A stretch of 42,668 nt of DNA from a bacterium (GCA_023512255.1 JAILZY010000025.1:1-42668); one strand, 5' to 3'; numbered from the stretch's first letter, positions 27,726-37,019 are shown. Translations and numbers: made by a program. Notes: generated by a model not told the origin, from the sequence alone.

Positions 27726-29804
27726 TCAAGATTCCTCAGAGCAAAGCTTTGGACAATAACAACCTTCACATGAAGAAGCATTAGCGGTTTCGATAATCTC
27801 TAAGGCGTTATATTCATTAGAAAAGGCTCGAAAGGGAGTTCCGCCGCTATCATAGAACCTTCCGAAAAACTCCAGAAGGGTTAGTCTAGCCGGATGGATA
27901 AAGGCTCCAAGAACATTCATGATAAAATTGAACACATGGCCTAAGATGAGAATAGCCGCGATCATACATGGCCAGACCACAGGAATTTTAAATAAAAAGG
28001 CGATAATATTGAAAGCCATGCCGACAATGGTAGTGGTCAATCCAAGGGCCAAAAGCCGGGAGTAGGAGAGGCAATCTCCAACAAATCCGGCTAAACCATA
28101 GCTGCCCACAATACCATACAAACTGGCTACTCCGGTCAAAAATTTGGCTAGCAGCAGCTCCTCACCCCGCCCCTGAGTCAAGACCAGACCAGATGCCCCA
28201 CCGATGAAAAGGACAAGCCCTATTTTATAAAGCAGGGGATTCACCACGGTAAAAAGCGAAGAAATAAGAATTATAGCCCCGCCAAGATAGGGATACCAGA
28301 GGAAGCCATCAAATATGGCATTTTTGATATTCCTTTGCCGAATTTCCTTGACTATTTTTAGAAAAATACCGTAGAACTGGTTCAGGACGCCGATAAAAAT
28401 AGCTACCACCAGGGCAATAAGCGGCTTTTCCATCGGATCTAGAATCACCAAGCTATTCCTTAGGATAAGAAGAGGATTAGAGGGAGAAAGATATTTGGCT
28501 GAGACTAGGTCCCCAGCCCAAGCTCCGGTTATCAGGCCGAAAAAGGTAGTTGAGATGCCTGCATATAAGAAAAGCCGTAAGAATCTAACCAGTCGTTTCT
28601 CAGCTTTATATTTCCTCATCAGAAAGGCGCAAAGGCTGACCAGCATAATTCCATATAGGACATCCCCAAGGCAGATGCCAAAAAAAGCCAGAAAGGTCCA
28701 AAAGATAAAGGGGGTGGGATCAAGGGAAAAATAGCTTGGATAGCCAAACATCTCAACCAGGAGCTCAACTGGCTTAAAAATCCAATTATTTTTTAACCTG
28801 ACCGGAACATTATCCGAGGCTTCAGGTGGAGAAAGGGTGCAGCTTATATCTTGACTAAACCGAGCCTCTAGCTCCCTAGCTAATCCTTCAGCTTCTTGAG
28901 CTGAGACAAAGCCTTCCAGCATCACCGTATGCGGTGTTTGTAAAAAATTCTTCTGGACCTCATGAAAAGATTTTTTATTCTTATACTCTTCCAGTAAAAT
29001 CTTGATGTATACCTTATACCTGAGAAATTCTCCAATCTGGCCAAGGATCTTTTCCTTTTCCCCTTTTAGCCTTACTAACTCTTCCCGCAATTGCTGGCAT
29101 CTGCCGCCTATGGTAGTAGTTAGCGGCGGAAGTAGTGCCGGAAGAAAATGACAAGCAGCGAGAAGGTCATTGATCTGCTCTTTTATCTCCTTTAGCCCAA
29201 TAATTAGAATCAAACGCCAAGATTTATCCTCTGAGAGAATTTCAAGGTGCAGATCATCAAGATATTGTTCTGCCTGGCTTAAAAATATTTCATAATCACG
29301 AGGGGGTATTTTCCCCAGCAAGGCGAATGTCTTTTTGCTCTCTTTGATCAGAGCAGGCGGGAAGGAGAGGCCAGCATACGGCTCAAGCTCTGCTAGCTCA
29401 TGGGCAATATCACCTTCTCTTTTATTTATCTCCTCAAAACGCTGGTCAAGAGCCCTAATTTGCTGATGTAATTCCTCAATCTCAAGTCTACGTGCTTCCT
29501 CAACCTCCGATCGAGTGGCAAAAGTGGTCAAGGTAGTGGTGAACAGAGAGACAAAGCCTTTCTTCTCAGGGAAGAATTTATTAAAAAAATCGATCATCGA
29601 GTTCAATTGAACGATTCTCTTATTAAATTCAGTAGTATCAACCGTGATAAGGTATTTTTCATAGCCGCTGTTTTCTTCAAGCCTCAGACATGGCCTTAAG
29701 TCGACGATATGCAAGACGCCTTTTCCCATTAAGAAAGAACGAAGCTCTTCTTCCCTGCTCTTTAAGCATATCATGGATACTTTAGTCATCTTCTCGATAG
29801 CCAT
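27726..29804 (-). CDS. ntpI: V-type ATPase subunit I (a-type membrane subunit)
   Basis: A 692-residue protein. Residues 1-330 are the cytoplasmic stalk-binding half with long helices (residues about 95-140 and 225-290). Residues about 355-665 carry the membrane half. The essential Arg is Arg583 in LSYSRLLALGL. FWTFLAFFGICLGDVLYGI and LLEFFGRFYDSGGTPF are family hallmarks. Unusual: the protein ends in a Cys cluster CEGCYCPKLC (C-x2-C-x-C-x3-C), which I do not know from other I subunits and which could bind metal or form disulfides. Confidence 0.95.
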   Translation of the reverse strand: MAIEKMTKVSMICLKSREEELRSFLMGKGVLHIVDLRPCLRLEENSGYEKYLITVDTTEFNKRIVQLNSMIDFFNKFFPEKKGFVSLFTTTLTTFATRSEVEEARRLEIEELHQQIRALDQRFEEINKREGDIAHELAELEPYAGLSFPPALIKESKKTFALLGKIPPRDYEIFLSQAEQYLDDLHLEILSEDKSWRLILIIGLKEIKEQINDLLAACHFLPALLPPLTTTIGGRCQQLREELVRLKGEKEKILGQIGEFLRYKVYIKILLEEYKNKKSFHEVQKNFLQTPHTVMLEGFVSAQEAEGLARELEARFSQDISCTLSPPEASDNVPVRLKNNWIFKPVELLVEMFGYPSYFSLDPTPFIFWTFLAFFGICLGDVLYGIMLVSLCAFLMRKYKAEKRLVRFLRLFLYAGISTTFFGLITGAWAGDLVSAKYLSPSNPLLILRNSLVILDPMEKPLIALVVAIFIGVLNQFYGIFLKIVKEIRQRNIKNAIFDGFLWYPYLGGAIILISSLFTVVNPLLYKIGLVLFIGGASGLVLTQGRGEELLLAKFLTGVASLYGIVGSYGLAGFVGDCLSYSRLLALGLTTTIVGMAFNIIAFLFKIPVVWPCMIAAILILGHVFNFIMNVLGAFIHPARLTLLEFFGRFYDSGGTPFRAFSNEYNALEIIETANASSCEGCYCPKLCSEES

Positions 29805-29820
29805 AGCTCATCTGTCCTAA

Positions 29821-30126
29821 TTAATTTAGTATATTATTGATCACTACCTCAATCGCTTTCTCCATCCTGGTGAAGGCATCTGTCTTGAGCTTTTTTAAAA
29901 TATCCTCCCTTCTCTTAGCTTCTTCTTTGCCCAAGGTTGCAATCCTCTCTTCCCACTGAGCTTTTATAGCCTTTTTCTCCCTAGCAATCCTATCCTCAAA
30001 TTCCCTCTCAATGGCCTTTCTCTTCTCTTCCTGTGCCTCTAATAAGTCAGAGGCCATTTTTTGGGCCTTCTGGATAATATTATCTGCCTCTTTTTCAAAA
30101 TCCAGTACTTTTTCTAAGGTATTCAT
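29821..30126 (-). CDS. V/A-type ATPase stalk subunit H/G
   Basis: A 101-residue, almost wholly helical charged protein (EKEADNIIQKAQKMASDLLEAQEEKR...), matching the small coiled-coil subunit that pairs with E in the peripheral stalk (NtpF in Enterococcus, AtpG in Thermus, AhaH in methanogens). Names differ between species, so no symbol is given. It is the first gene of the operon, 16 bases before subunit I. The Shine-Dalgarno is poor. Confidence 0.88.
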   Translation of the reverse strand: MNTLEKVLDFEKEADNIIQKAQKMASDLLEAQEEKRKAIEREFEDRIAREKKAIKAQWEERIATLGKEEAKRREDILKKLKTDAFTRMEKAIEVVINNILN

Positions 30127-30183
30127 CTTTTATTTATGCTCAAGATCATCCTTAAACTAAAATTAATATTAATAAGCCTTAAA

Positions 30184-30212
30184 TTAATATTAATATCCTT
30201 TAACTTAGTCAA
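30184..30212 (-). promoter_or_regulatory. Sigma70-type promoter for the V-ATPase operon
   Basis: On the - strand: TTGACT (30212-30207), a 17-base spacer, then TATTAA (30189-30184). It lies about 58 bases before the ATG at 30126. Good spacing and position; the AT-rich context lowers certainty. Confidence 0.5.
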
Positions 30213-30444
30213 TCTTGGCTGAGATTTATTTACTAGGTCAGATAAACAGGCTTAGGGAAATAGAAGCGGAAGCTAAAGATGCCTCCTCATAAACTTTGAA
30301 AAACCGATCTAGTATATTTCATACCCCAAATATTGTCAAGCTGATTTCCCCCTGTGGAGATATTCCTATCTGCATAACCTTAACGCTATTAAACAATAAG
30401 GAGAGTTCTTATTTCTGATAACTCTTATCTCTAATTTTCGATTC

Positions 30445-30483
30445 GCTCTTATTTATTAGATACCATGCTCACCAGAATAACAA
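30445..30483. repeat. Dispersed repeat family D, copy 2
   Basis: CGCTCTTATTTATTAGATAC followed by CATGCTCACCAGAATAACAA matches the 2335-2390 region, where the same CGCTCTTAT and TTAGATGCCATGCTCACC pieces occur. No inverted partner arm is visible here. Confidence 0.8.
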
Positions 30484-30500
30484 CAGCAAAAGCATTTCGG

Positions 30501-31271
30501 TTATAAGTAATGCTTAATTTTTTCATGATCTTCAAGTCTTTCAGCGATCATGTCTACCTTGGCTTCAACCCTACATATATCATCCCTGAGCCCTTTTACT
30601 TCCGTGTCTATCTTCTCTCTAAGCCCTTTTACTTCCGTGTCTATCTTATTATCCAACTGTTTTGCGGTCTCATCTATCTTCTTGTCCAATCGCTTTGCAG
30701 TCTCATCTATCTTATTATCCAGCTGCTTTGCGGTCTCGTCTATCTTCTTGTCCAATCGCTTTGCAGTCTCGTCTATCTTCTTATCCAGCTGTTTTGCGGT
30801 CTCGTCTATCTTCTTGTCCAATCGCTTTGCAGTCTCGTCTATCTTCTTATCCAGCTGCTTTGCGGTCTCGTCTATCTTCTTGTCCAACCGCTTTGCAGTC
30901 TCATCTATCTTATTATCCAGCTGCTTTGCGGTCTCGTCTATCTTCTTGTCCAACCGCTTTGCAGTCTCGTCTATCTTCTTATCCAGCTGCTTGGCAGTTT
31001 CATCTATCTTCTTGTCCAATCGCTTTGCAGTCTCGTCTATCTTCTTATCTAACTGTTTATGCATCGTAAACATCATAGTCTGAGTTTCATCAATCTTTTT
31101 ATCCAGCTCATCTGTCCTCCTTTCTAATCTTTCACTAAGAGAGGCTACTCCTTCGGCTACAATTTGAACCTTCCCTATGAGATCTTCTGCGATAATGTGA
31201 AATTGATTCACAATATCTTTCTGAAAATGTTCAAGCCTTTTTTCAATAAACTCTTTCGTTTCATCATCCAT
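30501..31271 (-). CDS. Hendecad-repeat coiled-coil protein
   Basis: A 256-residue protein with no known enzyme motif. Residues 1-73 are helical and acidic/amphipathic. From residue 74 come twelve almost perfect 11-residue units LDKKIDETAK(R/Q), then two divergent units (LDNKIDTEVKG, LREKIDTEVKG), then a charged helical end. Residue 11 of each unit alternates Arg and Gln, so the real unit is 22 residues. An 11-residue period fits a hendecad coiled coil, i.e. a long straight rod. There is no signal peptide or membrane segment, so it is probably cytoplasmic. AGGAGAAGGT precedes the ATG. It lies 61 bases after gspF on the same strand and may be part of that operon. The repeat makes long false open frames on the other strand. 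Confidence 0.8.
   Translation of the reverse strand: MDDETKEFIEKRLEHFQKDIVNQFHIIAEDLIGKVQIVAEGVASLSERLERRTDELDKKIDETQTMMFTMHKQLDKKIDETAKRLDKKIDETAKQLDKKIDETAKRLDKKIDETAKQLDNKIDETAKRLDKKIDETAKQLDKKIDETAKRLDKKIDETAKQLDKKIDETAKRLDKKIDETAKQLDNKIDETAKRLDKKIDETAKQLDNKIDTEVKGLREKIDTEVKGLRDDICRVEAKVDMIAERLEDHEKIKHYL
30591..31052 (-). repeat. 33/66-base coding tandem repeat
   Basis: Fourteen 33-base units encode the hendecads. Units alternate in sequence, giving a 66-base higher-order period; several 66-base units are nearly identical, including synonymous positions. Copy number is likely to vary by slippage or recombination, and short-read assembly may have miscounted it. Confidence 0.9.
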
Positions 31272-31332
31272 ACCTTCTCCTAATCTCTTATGAGCTAATC
31301 CTTATCATGGGTAAATGATAACGAGGTGCCCC

Positions 31333-32550
31333 TTAAACAATCTGGTTCATCTCAAATATGGGCAGAAGGATCGATAGAACGACAAAGGCAACAATGGCCC
31401 CCATTAGCAGGATAATAGCCGGCTCAAGAATAGATGTCAGGCTGTTGACGGCCATATCAACCTCATTGGCATAGCCTTCAGCAATGTTAGCCAGCATCTC
31501 TTCCAGCTGACCGCTCTTTTCTCCAATAGCCAGCATATGAGTTACTATTGGTGGGAATACCTTAGCCTTCTTCAGCGGGCCAGCCAGATCATCTCCCTCC
31601 TGGATGCAATGCCGAGCCTCTTCTATAGCATTGGCCAATAGCCGATTAGTGATGACCTCCTTAACAATGGCGAGTGAATCCAAAATGGGAACTCCGTTGC
31701 AGACTAGTATGTAAAGAGTCTGAGCAAAGCGGGCGGTGTCGATCTTACGGATAAGCTCTCCAAAGATTGGCAGCTTAAGTAAGAGTTGATCAATTAACAA
31801 TCCCCCGGACTCTGTCCGCCGATATTTGTCAAGGGCCAGAATAAGCAGAACAAGGGCCAAAATAAGAGGGAGCCAAAATACTTTCAATAGTTCACTTAAA
31901 CGGATGAGGATTACTGTCGGCAGGGGAAGGCTCTGCTTCATCTCCACAAAAATAGTAGTAATGGTCGGAATCACATAAATCATCAGGAAAATCAGCACCA
32001 CTACCCCGATAAAAAGCATAAATGCTGGATAAGCTAGGGTTGAGAGGATCTTATTTTTCTGGCGAATCTTCTTTTCCAGGTAATCGGCCAGACTGGCCAA
32101 AACCTGGTCCAGGGAACCGCTTGCTTCTCCAGCTCGCACCATTTGCACATACAGCCGAAAGAAAACCTGCGGGTGCTCGGCCATTGCTTTAGACAGTGGC
32201 ATACCACCTTTGACCTTCTCTCGAATGTCGATAAAGATTTTCTTGGTGTGCTCGGTGTCGATCTGATCGACCAAAGCAGACAGAGCCTGCATCAGGGGAA
32301 GACCAGCCTTGAGGAGTGTGGCTAGTTGCCTGGTTATAACCGCTATCTCCTTGGTTTTAGTTTTCGGCTGGAAAATAGCAAACAATTCATTTTGGGCCAG
32401 TCGCCTTGGAGCCGAGGCAGTTTTGAGTTGGAAGGGATAGATATTATCCCGCCGCAATTTCGATCGGGCATCCTGAGGGCTATCGGCATCGATCAGCCCC
32501 TTGATAGATTTGCCCTGAGTGTTTAGAGCACGGTATTCAAATATAGCCAT
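31333..32550 (-). CDS. gspF: Type II secretion inner-membrane platform protein GspF
   Basis: A 405-residue protein with two copies of the T2SSF domain (about residues 70-195 and 270-395) and three membrane segments (near 170-195, 220-240 and 375-400). The start FEYRALNTQGKSIKGLIDADSPQDARSKLR is typical for GspF. Gene order C-D-E-F on one strand supports type II secretion rather than a type IV pilus. GspF anchors the GspE ATPase at the membrane. The Shine-Dalgarno is weak. Confidence 0.93.
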   Translation of the reverse strand: MAIFEYRALNTQGKSIKGLIDADSPQDARSKLRRDNIYPFQLKTASAPRRLAQNELFAIFQPKTKTKEIAVITRQLATLLKAGLPLMQALSALVDQIDTEHTKKIFIDIREKVKGGMPLSKAMAEHPQVFFRLYVQMVRAGEASGSLDQVLASLADYLEKKIRQKNKILSTLAYPAFMLFIGVVVLIFLMIYVIPTITTIFVEMKQSLPLPTVILIRLSELLKVFWLPLILALVLLILALDKYRRTESGGLLIDQLLLKLPIFGELIRKIDTARFAQTLYILVCNGVPILDSLAIVKEVITNRLLANAIEEARHCIQEGDDLAGPLKKAKVFPPIVTHMLAIGEKSGQLEEMLANIAEGYANEVDMAVNSLTSILEPAIILLMGAIVAFVVLSILLPIFEMNQIV

Positions 32551-32590
32551 AGCAGCAATTCTTTATCCATAGCAATTTTTTATTTTATAA

Positions 32591-32630
32591 AATAATCTTA
32601 TAAAAGATATTATAATCTTATAAAATATCT
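32591..32630. repeat. Imperfect tandem duplication, period 20
   Basis: AATAATCTTATAAAAGATAT (32591-32610) is followed by TATAATCTTATAAAATATCT (32611-32630), which overlaps the end of gspE. The same ~20-base period appears at other intergenic sites in this window. Confidence 0.65.
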
Positions 32631-34330
32631 TCCTGAGTTACCCGCAGAACCTCTTCGATGGTGGTTATCCCTGCGGCTACTTTTCGTGCGCCATCCTGAC
32701 GCAGTGAAGTCATACCCCGTTTTAATCCTATTTTTTTTATCGCCCCAGCCTCGGCCCGGCCCATGATGGCTTTTCGGATTTCATCGTCAATAGTCAGCAG
32801 CTCATAAATTCCGGTTCTGCCCCGATATCCAGTATGAAGGCAGTGGGAGCAGCCCTGGCTCGTATAAACAACACCCTCAGGCAGGTCTTCAAGCCTCAAA
32901 CCGATCTTTTCAAGCGAAAATGGATCAGGTCGAGCTGCCTTTTTACACTTTGGGCACAGAAGCCGAACCAGCCGTTGAGCTAAAATAGCGATCACTGATG
33001 AGGCGACTAGATAAGGCTCAACGCCCATATCGTGAAGCCTGGTTATGGCTCCAGCAGAGTCATTGGTATGCAAGGTACTAAACACCAGATGCCCGGTCAG
33101 GGAGGCCTGAATAGCAATCTCAGCAGTTTCAAGGTCCCGAATCTCGCCTACCATGATCACATCCGGGTCCTGGCGCAGGATAGAGCGAAGCCCAGTGGAA
33201 AAAGTCAGGTTGATTTTCGGCATAACCTGAATCTGTCCAATGCCATCAAGTTGATATTCCACCGGATCCTCTACCGTGATGATGTTCTTGTCGGAAAAAT
33301 TGATTTTTCGAAGAACAGCGTAGAGAGTGGTTGTCTTTCCGCTTCCTGTAGGGCCGGTAACTAGGATAATTCCATGTGAATAGTTGATAAAGGAGCTAAA
33401 CTCCCTCAAGTCTTTTTCAGAAAACCCAAGATCCTCAAGTGTCAAGATGTTAGAACTTTTATCCAAAAGCCGCATCACTACCCGCTCGCCAAAAGCTACC
33501 GGAATGGTGGACACTCGGATATCGACCTCACGATCAGCCAATCTGATCTTCATCCGGCCATCTTGCGGAAGCCGCTTTTCAGCAATATTCATCTTAGACA
33601 TGATCTTGATACGGGAGACAATGGCTGTTTGATACTTTTTAGGCGGCATCAGGGTATCATAGAGAATGCCATCAATCCGATAGCGAACCCGAAGCTCCCG
33701 CTCAAGAGGCTCCACATGAATATCACTGGCCCGCTCCCTGATTGCTTGAAGCAAAATCAAGTTGACCAGTTTGATGATTGGAGCCTCATTAGCCATGTCC
33801 AAAATATCCCTAGCCTCATCGCCGATATCGGCAATCAGGCCAGAGGCATCTTCCATATCAAGATCCTTGACCATCTTTTCAGCAGACTCAGGAGACTGAT
33901 GATAAACCTCATGAATAACCTCAAGAATGGTATCTTCCGTGCAAATAACCGGTGAAACTGGCCGATTACACAAAAAACGGATATCATCTAGGAGATGAAT
34001 CTGCAAAGGATCGGCAATAGCTACCTTTATATAGCCATTTTCTCTAGCAAAGGGGACTACTTTGTATTGTTTGCAGAATTGAAATGGAATTTTCTGGACC
34101 AGATCATTATCGAGTTGAAAGTCGATCCTCTCCTGAAAGGGGATGCCAAATTTCAAACTCATAGCCCGCAGTAATTCGACTTCGCTCAGATACCCCAGAT
34201 GAACCAGGATCTTGCCCAGTTTTCCACCCTTGGTTTTCTGTATGTTCAGAGCTTCAGACAGAGCCTCTTCAGTGATGAGGTTCTGGTCGAGGAGAATATT
34301 TCCCAAGCTCTTCTTAATCAGGCCGCCCAT
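32618..34330 (-). CDS. gspE: Type II secretion ATPase GspE
   Basis: A 570-residue hexameric ATPase that powers pseudopilus assembly. The N-terminal GspE-II domain (residues about 5-160) starts with SLGNILLDQNLITEEALSEAL. The P-loop GPTGSGKT is at 326-333, Walker B is DPDVIMVGEIRD, the His box is GHLVFSTLHTND, and four Cys (CPKC ... CSHC) form the zinc-binding motif. It follows gspD by 11 bases. PilB is the alternative, but the gspC and gspD neighbours favour GspE. Confidence 0.94.
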   Translation of the reverse strand: MGGLIKKSLGNILLDQNLITEEALSEALNIQKTKGGKLGKILVHLGYLSEVELLRAMSLKFGIPFQERIDFQLDNDLVQKIPFQFCKQYKVVPFARENGYIKVAIADPLQIHLLDDIRFLCNRPVSPVICTEDTILEVIHEVYHQSPESAEKMVKDLDMEDASGLIADIGDEARDILDMANEAPIIKLVNLILLQAIRERASDIHVEPLERELRVRYRIDGILYDTLMPPKKYQTAIVSRIKIMSKMNIAEKRLPQDGRMKIRLADREVDIRVSTIPVAFGERVVMRLLDKSSNILTLEDLGFSEKDLREFSSFINYSHGIILVTGPTGSGKTTTLYAVLRKINFSDKNIITVEDPVEYQLDGIGQIQVMPKINLTFSTGLRSILRQDPDVIMVGEIRDLETAEIAIQASLTGHLVFSTLHTNDSAGAITRLHDMGVEPYLVASSVIAILAQRLVRLLCPKCKKAARPDPFSLEKIGLRLEDLPEGVVYTSQGCSHCLHTGYRGRTGIYELLTIDDEIRKAIMGRAEAGAIKKIGLKRGMTSLRQDGARKVAAGITTIEEVLRVTQEDIL

Positions 34331-34341
34331 TGATTATCTGG

Positions 34342-36948
34342 CTACTCCTCCCTTTTGCTGGTTGCTTTTTCAGCCTCCTGGCCTAAAATAGATTGCAAGA
34401 CGGGCTTTGAGGAAAGCTTCTGATCTGAGGGCTTCTGCTGCGGCGGCAACTTCTGCCCCTGAACTTCCCCCGCCTCCTTCTCCTCTCTGCCAATAGCAGC
34501 CCTAGATTTAGGCCCACCCTGCTCAAGGACTTTCCCTTTCTCCTGGTCTCCCTCAGCGCTAGGCTTAGCTCGCGCCGGCTCAGGGGAAGAAGCCCGCTCG
34601 GTAACTTTGGCAGGCTGCCGCTCCTGCTCAGAAGATTTAGAAAGCTGCGGCTGGCTGGCTGTAGTTTTCTCCTCTCTGCCAATAGCAGCCCTAGATTTAG
34701 GCCCACCCTGCTCAAGGTCTTTCCCTTTCTCCTGCTCTCCCTCAGCGCTAGGCTTAGATCGCGCCGGCTCAGGAGAAGAAGCCCGCTCGGTAACTTTGGC
34801 AGGCTGTTGCTCCTGCTCAGAAGATTTAGAAAGCTGCGGCTGGCTGGCTGTAGTTTTCTCCTCTCTGCCAATAGTAGCCTTAGATTTAAGCTCACCCTGC
34901 GATTTCAGATCCGAGGCGGCAGTCTTTCCCTTTTGCTTTTGAGCAGCGCTGCTAGGTTTCCATCGCTTTTCCTGATCGAGAAGCTCTATTTGTCCTTCCT
35001 GACTGCGTAACTTACTCTTCATCCCGCTGGTAAAAAGATCAATGTCTTCAGGATTTTTAATAATATGAGGGGTGATGAATATCTGAAGGTTCCTTTTCTG
35101 GTTCCGCTTGCTCATAGATTTAAAAGCCAGACCGAGAACAGGAATGGACCCAAGACAAGGGACCCGCTGGGAATTTTCAAACTTATCATCCTGGATCAAT
35201 CCCCCTAAAACCACGGTTTGCCCATCTTTTACCATCACGGTGGTTTTGGCCTGACGAATAGTGGTGGTCGGAGTCGGTCCAGCCTGACTGACCGTCATTG
35301 AGGCTATCTGCTTAATTTCCTGGTAGATCTCCAATTTGACATAATCATCCTGATTAATATGGGGAGTGATACGCAGAGTAAGCCCTACATTTTTATAGTT
35401 AATCGAGTAGATGGAATTATTGGCATTATTGCTCAATACCTCTCTTGCTCCGGCAAAGGGGACCTCCTGGCCGACAATAATCTCCGCCTCTTCATTATCG
35501 GTAGTCAAAATATGGGGCGTGGACAGGATATTCACATCATTATCGGTCTGATAGGCCGCAACTAGGGCAGCTAGATTAGGATAGGAAAGATTTCCCATCT
35601 TGATGTACCCCTTAGTCAGGCCGATAAACATGCCGCCAGGCGGGACCAGGGGATTAGCCATGACCTCATTAATCTTGCCAAAGCTCGTTCCCCCAAGAGG
35701 AAGGATACTCTCCTGCTCAGAAGGCTCTCGCATGGCCCGCCATTCCACGCCAAGCTCCCGCGACTTATCATAGCTTACTTCAGCAATCAGGGCTTCAACC
35801 AGCACCTGTGGACGCATAATGTCAAGCTTTTGCAATACCCGCTCAATCACACTATAATCTATCGAAGAAGCAGTAATGATCAAAGAATTAGTGGCCTTAT
35901 CTGCTACCACCGTCAGCGGCGTGTCTGTTTTCCCCCCTTTAGGGCCTCTGTCAGACATAGTCTTGGACATAATCTGTGATAAGACCTTAGCCATATCTTC
36001 AGCCTTGGAGTTTTTGAGAAAATAGACATGAATATCATCCTTATCCCTAGGGACAGGAACATCAAGCTGCTTGATTAATTCCTTGATCTCTTCAAGCTGC
36101 TCAGGATCAGCCATGACAATGATATTACCGGTCCTGGTGTCGGGCAGAATTTTCAGCGCGCTCGCCTGCCCTGACCTTGATCGCGAACCTTTCCGAACCG
36201 AGCTTGCTCGCTCTCCAAACAGAGTCTGCAATTGTTTGGTGAGATTATCAACATCTCCATGCCGAATGGGGATCACGGTAATTATGGAATCTTCCGTTTC
36301 AATATCAATCTCTTTAATGATGGTCATCAGACGATTGATATTGGAAAGCCTCTCAGTCAGAATCAAGGTATTAGTGGGAGGGTAGCTCAGGATCTTACTC
36401 TCTCTCGAGATCAGAGGTTGAATGACCGCCTTGACCCGCTCAACATCGGCATATTCAAGAGGTATAAGCTGGGTGATCATAGTATCGCTACTTTCATGCT
36501 CCGGTCTTGGGGAGGCTTCGGTAATGGTCTCAAGATTCTTGCTGGCCGCGTTACTGTCAGGAATAATCTTGACCACATTGCCCGAGCTAACAGTGGTATA
36601 TCCATTGACTTCTAGGATCGACTCAAAAATCCGATAAGCATCACGAACTGGTATTTCAGTAGGTGACAGTACGGTTACCTTTCCCTTTACCCGATCATCA
36701 AGAATGAAATTCTTGCCCGTAAGATCGCTCATGAACTTGATTACCAGTCGAATATCGACATTATCAAAATCCATAGACACTTTTTTTTGAGCATCCTTGT
36801 CTGGCAGCAGCTTCTTCGCAGCCCCTCCCCCCCCTGGCAAAGGAGAAATTTCCTGTGCCCAACCGTAGGCTACATTCCAGATAGCTATCAGCCAAAGTAT
36901 ACACCAGATACACCAGAGCCACTTGGTAACTATTCTAATCTTTATCAC
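34342..36948 (-). CDS. gspD: Type II secretion secretin GspD with long repetitive C-terminal tail
   Basis: An 868-residue outer-membrane channel. Residues 1-32 are a signal peptide; about 55-130 is the N0 domain (VSMDFDNVDIRLVIKFMSDL), then N1-N3 domains, then the secretin domain to near residue 625 (VPFAGAREVLS, TVVLGGLIQDD, LQIFITPHII). The rest, about 215 residues, is a Lys/Glu/Gln/Ser/Pro-rich tail with two 63-residue repeats plus a partial third. Secretins usually end shortly after the secretin domain or with a short pilotin-binding segment, so this tail is odd. The start codon is GTG with AGGAGGT upstream. A processed pilotin-independent or cell-wall-binding function of the tail is only a guess. 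Confidence 0.94.
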   Translation of the reverse strand: MIKIRIVTKWLWCIWCILWLIAIWNVAYGWAQEISPLPGGGGAAKKLLPDKDAQKKVSMDFDNVDIRLVIKFMSDLTGKNFILDDRVKGKVTVLSPTEIPVRDAYRIFESILEVNGYTTVSSGNVVKIIPDSNAASKNLETITEASPRPEHESSDTMITQLIPLEYADVERVKAVIQPLISRESKILSYPPTNTLILTERLSNINRLMTIIKEIDIETEDSIITVIPIRHGDVDNLTKQLQTLFGERASSVRKGSRSRSGQASALKILPDTRTGNIIVMADPEQLEEIKELIKQLDVPVPRDKDDIHVYFLKNSKAEDMAKVLSQIMSKTMSDRGPKGGKTDTPLTVVADKATNSLIITASSIDYSVIERVLQKLDIMRPQVLVEALIAEVSYDKSRELGVEWRAMREPSEQESILPLGGTSFGKINEVMANPLVPPGGMFIGLTKGYIKMGNLSYPNLAALVAAYQTDNDVNILSTPHILTTDNEEAEIIVGQEVPFAGAREVLSNNANNSIYSINYKNVGLTLRITPHINQDDYVKLEIYQEIKQIASMTVSQAGPTPTTTIRQAKTTVMVKDGQTVVLGGLIQDDKFENSQRVPCLGSIPVLGLAFKSMSKRNQKRNLQIFITPHIIKNPEDIDLFTSGMKSKLRSQEGQIELLDQEKRWKPSSAAQKQKGKTAASDLKSQGELKSKATIGREEKTTASQPQLSKSSEQEQQPAKVTERASSPEPARSKPSAEGEQEKGKDLEQGGPKSRAAIGREEKTTASQPQLSKSSEQERQPAKVTERASSPEPARAKPSAEGDQEKGKVLEQGGPKSRAAIGREEKEAGEVQGQKLPPQQKPSDQKLSSKPVLQSILGQEAEKATSKREE
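34481..34880 (-). repeat. 189-base tandem repeat in the gspD tail
   Basis: TCCTCTCTGCCAATAGCAGC begins at 34481 and recurs at 34670 and, with one change, at 34859: exact 189-base spacing, i.e. 63 codons. The first two units are nearly identical, synonymous sites included, which indicates recent duplication. Confidence 0.92.
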
Positions 36949-37019
36949 TGATTTCTATTACCTCCTGCAAGGTGCGGTCTCACCACCCACTGCCCTATGT
37001 ATCAGTATCACCCTATAGA

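Larger units (their letters stand above)
30127..30500. other. Leader region of the V-ATPase operon with repeats
   Basis: No gene. Near the operon start lie two copies of AAATTAATATTAATA (about 30158 and 30181), which overlap the proposed promoter. The region ends with dispersed repeat family D (30445-30483). No clear terminator was found for the upstream coiled-coil gene. Confidence 0.6.

Noticed and set aside
30510-31083. Long open frames on the + strand opposite the coiled-coil gene
   Set aside because: They are by-products of the 33-base coding repeat, which stays open in all frames; the - strand frame has the good ribosome binding site and a sensible coiled coil.
32618-34330. Calling the ATPase PilB (type IV pilus)
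   Set aside because: Motifs fit both, but gspC with PDZ domain, the secretin and the gene order favour type II secretion.
34383-34942. Alternative long frames within the gspD tail
   Set aside because: Arise from the 189-base repeat; the gspD frame is continuous with the secretin domain.
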